64,000 nucleotides of DNA from Ciceribacter sichuanensis (GTDB lineage: Bacteria > Pseudomonadota > Alphaproteobacteria > Rhizobiales > Rhizobiaceae), in NCBI RefSeq assembly GCF_024055605.1, contig NZ_JAMXLX010000006.1, forward strand, positions 347,925 to 411,924. The letters are read 5' to 3'. Each line of letters opens with the position of its first letter. Position 1 is the first letter of the stretch. A program made the translations under genes and the position numbers. A model generated the notes under the pieces. That model was not told the origin of the DNA. It did no database searches and worked only from the letters and a program-made list of their open reading frames with translations. This document shows positions 61,466 to 64,000 of this stretch, piece after piece.

Positions 61466-62509
61466 TCAGCCGTAGACCGGCCGGGCGGCGGCGGTCGCTT
61501 CGAGGACCGAAAGCGTCATGACGTCGTCAATCGCCGGCGCACCCTTCTCGAACTGACCTAGCTGGTCATAGATCTCGATCTGAGCCTGCCAGTTTTCGCG
61601 CGTCATCGCACCCCAGCCTGCCTTGGCGGTTTCTTCGTTGAACGAATAACCGATGATCGGCCTTACCGCCTTCAACTCGCTTTCCTTGTCGAGATTTGGG
61701 AAACGCTCGACCAAGAATTCAACGGCCTTTTCGGGATTATCGTGAACATAGCCCCAGCCCTTCGCGATCGCACGGAGGGTTGCCTGTAGCTTGTCGCCAT
61801 GTTCCGCCAGCACCGTGTCGGACACATAGTAGGGATTGGCGTAAAGCCGGATGCCGGCGTCCCACAGCATGAGATCGACGCGCTCGTCGCCTAGAACAGC
61901 CAGCGCCGCAATATTCGTCTGCCAGCCGGTGATGGCATCAACCTGGCCGGTCATCAGCGGCGTCATATCGCCGCCGATCACCTTCATCTCGACGTCCGCT
62001 TCCGGAATACCGTTCTTGGCAAGCAGCGCGCGCAGCAGGATACGACCTGTCGCCTGGGTGCCGATAACCTTGCCGACCATGTCCTGCGGGGTGCGGATCG
62101 GCTTCTTCTTCAGTGAGAAGAAGGTGTAGGGGTGCTTCTGGTAGCCGGCGGCGACGCACTTGACCGGAATGCCTTGCGAGCGGGCCATCATCAGCGAGGG
62201 GCTCGACGAAAGCTGGCCGAGATTGGCAGCGCCGCTGGCGATCGCCGCAACGCCGTCGATATTCGGCCCGCCAAGCACGATTTCGAGCCTCAATCCCTCG
62301 TCGGCGAAATAACCCAGCTTGTCAGCCACCACCTCGCCGAGAATGCCGTTGCTTGCCAGCCAGCCGAGTTGCATTCGGACCGTGAACTCGTCGGCGGCAC
62401 GCGCGGGCGCGAAGGAAAGTGAAGCACCTGAAAGCGCGCCGGCAGCGGCAAGCCCAAGGCCCTTGAGAACGGAACGGCGGGAAAGGTCATGCGGAATGAA
62501 CGTCTTCAT
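61466..62509 (-). CDS. ABC transporter substrate-binding protein (NMT1/THI5-like)
   Basis: This 347-residue periplasmic protein has a twin-arginine leader (LSRRSVLKGLGLAAAGAL) and an NMT1/SsuA-type domain: GWLASNGILGEVVADKLGYFADEGL, then ASGAANLGQLSSSPSLMMARSQGIPV. The family binds pyrimidine precursors, taurine, sulfonates, riboflavin and aromatic acids. The ligand here is unknown. The start at 62509 follows GGAGGCTGA. It opens the nine-gene operon and is divergent from the LysR gene. Confidence 0.88.
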   Translation of the reverse strand: MKTFIPHDLSRRSVLKGLGLAAAGALSGASLSFAPARAADEFTVRMQLGWLASNGILGEVVADKLGYFADEGLRLEIVLGGPNIDGVAAIASGAANLGQLSSSPSLMMARSQGIPVKCVAAGYQKHPYTFFSLKKKPIRTPQDMVGKVIGTQATGRILLRALLAKNGIPEADVEMKVIGGDMTPLMTGQVDAITGWQTNIAALAVLGDERVDLMLWDAGIRLYANPYYVSDTVLAEHGDKLQATLRAIAKGWGYVHDNPEKAVEFLVERFPNLDKESELKAVRPIIGYSFNEETAKAGWGAMTRENWQAQIEIYDQLGQFEKGAPAIDDVMTLSVLEATAAARPVYG

Positions 62510-62625
62510 AAGATCAGCCTCCACAGTTTGAGATGGACTTTAGGAAATTCCCCGTTTTGTTTTTGCCATCTGCTTGACAGTAAGCCCGCCACCGGCGACT
62601 CCAGAAGAGCCAATATTTACCAACA

Positions 62626-62646
62626 GTGGTGCGATTTTCGCACCAC
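62626..62646. promoter_or_regulatory. perfect palindrome in front of the LysR gene
   Basis: A 9-base arm GTGGTGCGA and its exact complement are separated by TTT. The site ends 15 bases before the LysR start codon and lies 117 bases before the binding-protein gene. It could be the autoregulatory operator, or an RNA hairpin near the ribosome site that limits LysR translation. Confidence 0.55.
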
Positions 62647-62661
62647 CTCCGGAGCCCCCCG

Positions 62662-63564
62662 ATGCACACCGTTTTTCTCAAGTATCTGGACGAGGTCGCC
62701 CGCCAGGGCTCGATCCGCAAGGCGGCCAGCGTGCTCAACGTCACCTCGACATCGGTGAACCGGAAAATCATTCAGGTCGAGGAGCAACTGGGAGTCAGAA
62801 TTCTCGACCGTTCGCCGGAGGGCGTCGAACTCACAACCTCGGGGCGGATCATCCTCGAACACTGTCGCAAGACACTCTACGACTTCGAGCAGACCCAAGC
62901 TCTCCTGGGCGACATACGCGGCCTGAAGACCGGGCATCTGAGCATCCAGGTGATCGATTCGGTTGCCTTCGGCTTTCTTCCCAAAGTGCTGGAGCAGTTC
63001 GGCAACGCCCATCCGGGAATATCGCTATCGGTTACAGTGGCCCAGCCAGACGAGGTCACACAGGCAGTCGCTTCAGCTGAGGCCGATATAGGCATCAGCT
63101 TCACCAAAATGGTGCATCCGAACGTGCGCGTGGTAACAGAGAAGCCAGCACCGCTCGGAGTGCTCATGGCGGTTGATCATCCACTCGCCGAACGCGCCAG
63201 TGTTTCGATTGACGATCTCTCCGCCTATCCGCTGGTCAGGACGCTTGACGCGCGTGGCCGAAATTCGCTGATCGATCAGGATATCGCATCTGTCGCCTCG
63301 CCGCTGCGCACGCAGCTCTATTCCAACACGCTTGCCATCGCCCGGCAGGCGATCCTTTCGAGTCAGATGATTGGGATCTATACGAAGATCGGCTTTCAGG
63401 GGGAGATCGAGCAAGGCCGGCTGAAATTCGCGTCCATCCGCGACACACCGCTCGGCGACTACAGGATCGGCTTGCTGGTCTCCGCGCTCAGCAATATCGA
63501 CCTCTTGAAGGGTCTTTTCCTCGGCGTGGTCGAACGCGTGCTGCGACAACTCGATTTCACTTGA
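62662..63564 (+). CDS. LysR family transcriptional regulator of the divergent catabolic operon
   Basis: This is a 300-residue LysR-type regulator: HTH at about 3-60 (FLKYLDEVARQGSIRKAASVLNV, then VNRKIIQVEEQLGVRILDR) and effector domain from about 90. The start at 62662 follows GGAG; an upstream frame from 62626 would run through the palindrome and is unlikely. Divergent placement from the importer-catabolic operon is the classic arrangement for a substrate-sensing LysR activator. Confidence 0.9.
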   Translation: MHTVFLKYLDEVARQGSIRKAASVLNVTSTSVNRKIIQVEEQLGVRILDRSPEGVELTTSGRIILEHCRKTLYDFEQTQALLGDIRGLKTGHLSIQVIDSVAFGFLPKVLEQFGNAHPGISLSVTVAQPDEVTQAVASAEADIGISFTKMVHPNVRVVTEKPAPLGVLMAVDHPLAERASVSIDDLSAYPLVRTLDARGRNSLIDQDIASVASPLRTQLYSNTLAIARQAILSSQMIGIYTKIGFQGEIEQGRLKFASIRDTPLGDYRIGLLVSALSNIDLLKGLFLGVVERVLRQLDFT

Positions 63565-63675
63565 ACCTATGCATCCCGGACGGTCCGTGCCGGAACTTTC
63601 CCGGGTTTCCTACAAACGAGGTGATGCCAGGTTGTTTGTGGTTTAACGGATGATGATAAGGTTCAGGGCTCATAG

Positions 63676-63735
63676 TCAGAACAACACGGTTGCCGCGAGT
63701 GTTATGGTGGAGAGGAAGACCTTCAGGTGATGATA
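63676..63735 (-). pseudogene. 3' remnant of an IS5-family (IS427-like) transposase
   Basis: On the minus strand, a frame ending at a TGA at 63676-63678 reads YHHLKVFLSTITLAATVLF. This closely follows the usual C-terminus of IS427-group transposases (RYD...FLS.I.LAATV.FW). The frame is stopped upstream at about 63738 and nothing further of the transposase is recognisable, so only the tail survives. Confidence 0.6.
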
Positions 63736-63739
63736 TCAC

Positions 63740-64000
63740 GTTAACTTGAATTGGGATGCACGTGAGACGTTCGGCCTTGGGGATTGATCTCAGGCCATGG
63801 ATCCGGTCGCAGCTTTTCACTCTGCGATCGCCTGGATGCGGTGAACGCGGTTTTGGAATGCGGAGCGTTTTGAGCGGGGTGGGACGCAAAGGTTACGGAC
63901 AGCGGAGAAAACCGAGACGAAGCGCCGAAGGCCTCCCGGTGAACGGAGGCCTTGCATCACTCGCTCCCGTTTTCGCAGCGGCACATGAGAATTCTCGGCC
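63740..64000. other. intergenic at the right edge, one strong hairpin
   Basis: No gene is recognised. A perfect 9-base-pair stem AAGGCCTCC/GGAGGCCTT with an 8-base loop lies at 63928-63953 and may be a terminator of a gene beyond the edge, but no T-run adjoins it. Confidence 0.4.

Noticed and set aside
1..64000. CRISPR arrays, tRNA or rRNA genes and prophage structural genes
   Set aside because: No regularly spaced direct repeats, cloverleaf sequences, rRNA signatures or phage head/tail genes were seen. The regular repeats at 14-19 kb are coding repeats of the adhesin.

Overview
The window looks like chromosome (or chromid) of a Rhizobiaceae-type alphaproteobacterium (Rhizobium, Agrobacterium, Ensifer or Shinella grade). 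The basis is the GC-rich coding style, a Pha/Mrp K+/H+ antiporter operon with a fused A-B subunit, an IalB-family periplasmic protein, two copies of a rhizobial-style hairpin-rich intergenic repeat, and many ABC uptake systems with catabolic enzymes. I saw no rRNA, tRNA or CRISPR array.

Layout. 0-1.35 kb: Lrp/AsnC regulator (cut by the edge) divergent from ornithine cyclodeaminase. 1.5-2.6 kb: an orphan SIR2-like protein, possibly a defence gene. 2.8-8.8 kb (minus): phaAB-C-D-E-F-G antiporter. 8.9-11.2 kb: a small Xre regulator, then a two-gene module of a HipA-like kinase and a HIRAN-domain protein. 11.8-21.0 kb (minus): two-partner secretion system (giant TpsA adhesin, TpsB transporter) followed by an IalB-like protein. 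21.3-28.6 kb (plus): BMP-type nucleoside/nucleobase ABC importer with an amidase and a CodA-type cytosine deaminase. 28.9-34.7 kb (plus): UgpBAE-Q-C-like importer with a glycerophosphodiester phosphodiesterase and an RpiR-type regulator. 35.2-36.5 kb: a second CodA-superfamily amidohydrolase.

36.6-39.9 kb is a scrapyard: a chloramphenicol-phosphotransferase-like kinase, a cupin, a decayed C-terminal piece of a tetracycline ribosomal-protection protein, an ISL3 transposase remnant, a truncated alcohol dehydrogenase and a frameshifted glutathione transferase. 39.9-41.2 kb: an Rrf2 regulator divergent from a methyltransferase, with a good operator candidate between them.

41.2-49.0 kb is an envelope-stress/efflux module: histidine kinase, MipA/OmpV porin-like protein, OmpR-type response regulator, RND pump and its adaptor. 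Three promoters in this module carry the same tandem 8-mer (TTGTTnCG) at exact 10-base spacing and in the same orientation relative to transcription. This suggests one response-regulator regulon. 49.3-54.4 kb: a hypothetical protein, divergent SDR/TetR genes, a LysR regulator, a Tat-exported metallo-beta-lactamase-fold hydrolase and an SDR remnant.

54.7-62.5 kb (minus) is a very tight nine-gene operon under a divergent LysR gene: an NMT1/Tau-type ABC importer, FAD oxidoreductase, CaiB-type CoA transferase, enoyl-CoA hydratase, 7Fe ferredoxin, DapA-type aldolase and a dCMP-deaminase-like zinc enzyme. I do not recognise this combination as a described pathway. It reads as uptake, deamination, redox, CoA activation, hydration and aldol cleavage of an amino compound, and is the best candidate for an undescribed system. 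The right edge carries the 3' remnant of an IS5-family (IS427-like) transposase.
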